64,000 nucleotides of DNA from Fragilaria crotonensis (Eukaryota > Bacillariophyta > Fragilariophyceae > Fragilariales > Fragilariaceae): positions 62,001-126,000 of the forward strand of contig JAKSYS010000017.1 of NCBI GenBank assembly GCA_022925895.1. Direction: 5' to 3'. The stretch's first letter is position 1, and each line of letters starts with the position of its first letter. The notes under the pieces were generated by a model. The model did not search any database and was not told the DNA's origin. It saw nothing but the letters and a program-made list of their open reading frames with translations. Shown piece by piece: positions 63,245 to 64,000 of this stretch. The position numbers and the translations under genes were made by a program.

Positions 63245-64000
63245 ATGAACTGGCTGTCTCTCCTCGCAGTCCCGTGGCTGCATCTCACTGCGGTCACTGC
63301 CGACTTCCATCACCACCTTCGTCGTGACAACGACTTTGAGCACCGTTTGTTGCAGCAGACATGTCCTGCGACGACGACGTGCAATCCTATTGTTTTCTCG
63401 TGTGATGATCCTGGATACGTATCTGGTTCTGGTCCGTGTTATCAAGTAGGCCAGCCGTCGTGCCTGACGACGGGGGCAGGTGTGCGGTTCAGGAATCTTG
63501 TTTTTAATGGTGCGCAAGAAATATTCATGGGAGCTGGTGATCTTGGATTACCTACATTACGGTCGGCTAGTCATGTTGCTTGGTCAAATGGGTGCTACCC
63601 ATTCAGTTGGACATTCACACCACCACCCGCGGACACTCTCGTTCTCGCTGGCATTGGTACTCCTAATCCACTGACTATCCCCAGTGTTGCTGCTGTAGTC
63701 AATGCCAAGAGTGCTGCTCCTTCGGCTGGATGGAATGGCCTTTCCATTGCCATGACAAACCGTCCTCCTGCTGGCTACGATGGAAACGTGGATTTGTTGC
63801 AGGTTACACTGTCTAAAGCCGATGGTACTGATGAGAAATTACTGGGTGATTTCTGTGGGGTCCTCAAATCTATCTAACTTGGACCATCAAGAACTTTGAC
63901 TTCTCGGCTGGATACAAGATTTCTGGATTGATTGCGCGGAGAGGAAATTGGCCTAATAGCCTTGGTCAAGAATCAAGCAAGGTGGATCTGTCTACCATGA
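63245..64000 (+). CDS. Secreted protein, partial (runs off the right edge), probable frameshift
   Basis: ATG at 63245. Residues 1-19 (M-N-W-L-S-L-L-A-V-P-W-L-H-L-T-A-V-T-A) form a signal peptide followed by H-H-H-L-R-R-D-N-D-F-E-H-R-L-L at 22-36, the same leader as the gene at 59632-60480. The mature region is Cys-containing (T-C-P-A-T-T-T-C, F-S-C-D-D-P, G-P-C-Y, P-S-C-L) and Gly/Pro/Asn-rich, suggesting a disulphide-stabilised extracellular protein. The frame meets TAA at 63875, but the neighbouring frame is open to the window end and reads G-P-Q-I-Y-L-T-W-T-I-K-N-F-D-F-S-A-G-Y-K, so a one-base change near 63850-63860 (by a GTGGGG run) or a sequencing error is likely. An intron there would be under 50 bp, less likely. 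Function unknown. Confidence 0.7.

Noticed and set aside
63850-63880. Short intron in the gene at 63245
   Set aside because: The only GT...AG option restoring the frame would be under 50 bp; a single-base frame change is simpler.

Overview
The window looks like a transposon-choked stretch of a stramenopile nuclear genome, most likely a diatom. This is inferred from CoDi-like Ty1/copia elements with a diatom-style Gag/protease, a tyrosine-recombinase retroelement, a LINE, a large TIR transposon and small intron-poor secreted-protein genes. No rRNA, tRNA or CRISPR was found.

Bases 1-46440 are one nested stack, resolved here by terminal repeats and target-site duplications (TSDs). The outermost layer, Copia-1 (minus, running off the left edge), is split at 1701/43680 by Copia-2 (plus, 1706-43679, TSD GTTGG). 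Copia-2 carries two insertions. Copia-3 (minus, 2849-17455, TSD GACTC) itself contains Copia-4 (plus, 4200-11446, TSD ATTCG). Copia-5 (minus, 22756-42912, TSD TCCTC) contains a 7.55-kb TIR DNA transposon (24584-32133, TSD TA) and Copia-6 (minus, 33469-38875, TSD AGCAG). LTR pairs are nearly identical by eye, so all layers are geologically young, yet most coding regions are broken. Copia-2 to -5 each have about 7.2-7.4 kb of their own sequence; Copia-6 is 5.4 kb. They share an initiator-tRNA-Met anticodon-type primer site and a PDZ-like module between integrase and reverse transcriptase.

Bases 46800-54718 are a host glycosyltransferase-61-like gene, now a pseudogene. It is cut by a Ngaro/PAT-type tyrosine-recombinase retroelement (47501-54424) with A1-ORFs-B1-A2-B2 split direct repeats and no TSD. 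Downstream, a 5'-truncated LINE (55002-58144) sits between perfect 16-bp TSDs. It keeps 999 open codons (RT end, RNase H, CCHC zinc motif) and ends in a canonical PCNA-binding (PIP-box) sequence.

Bases 58160-64000 are a quieter host segment. It has two divergent genes for secreted proteins that share a leader motif (59632-60480 minus; 63245 to the edge, plus), several tandem, direct and inverted repeats, and bZIP/CRE-type TGACGTCA palindromes.

All calls come from reading the sequence; no database search was run. LTR and YR elements are described as fossils without itemising their lesions.
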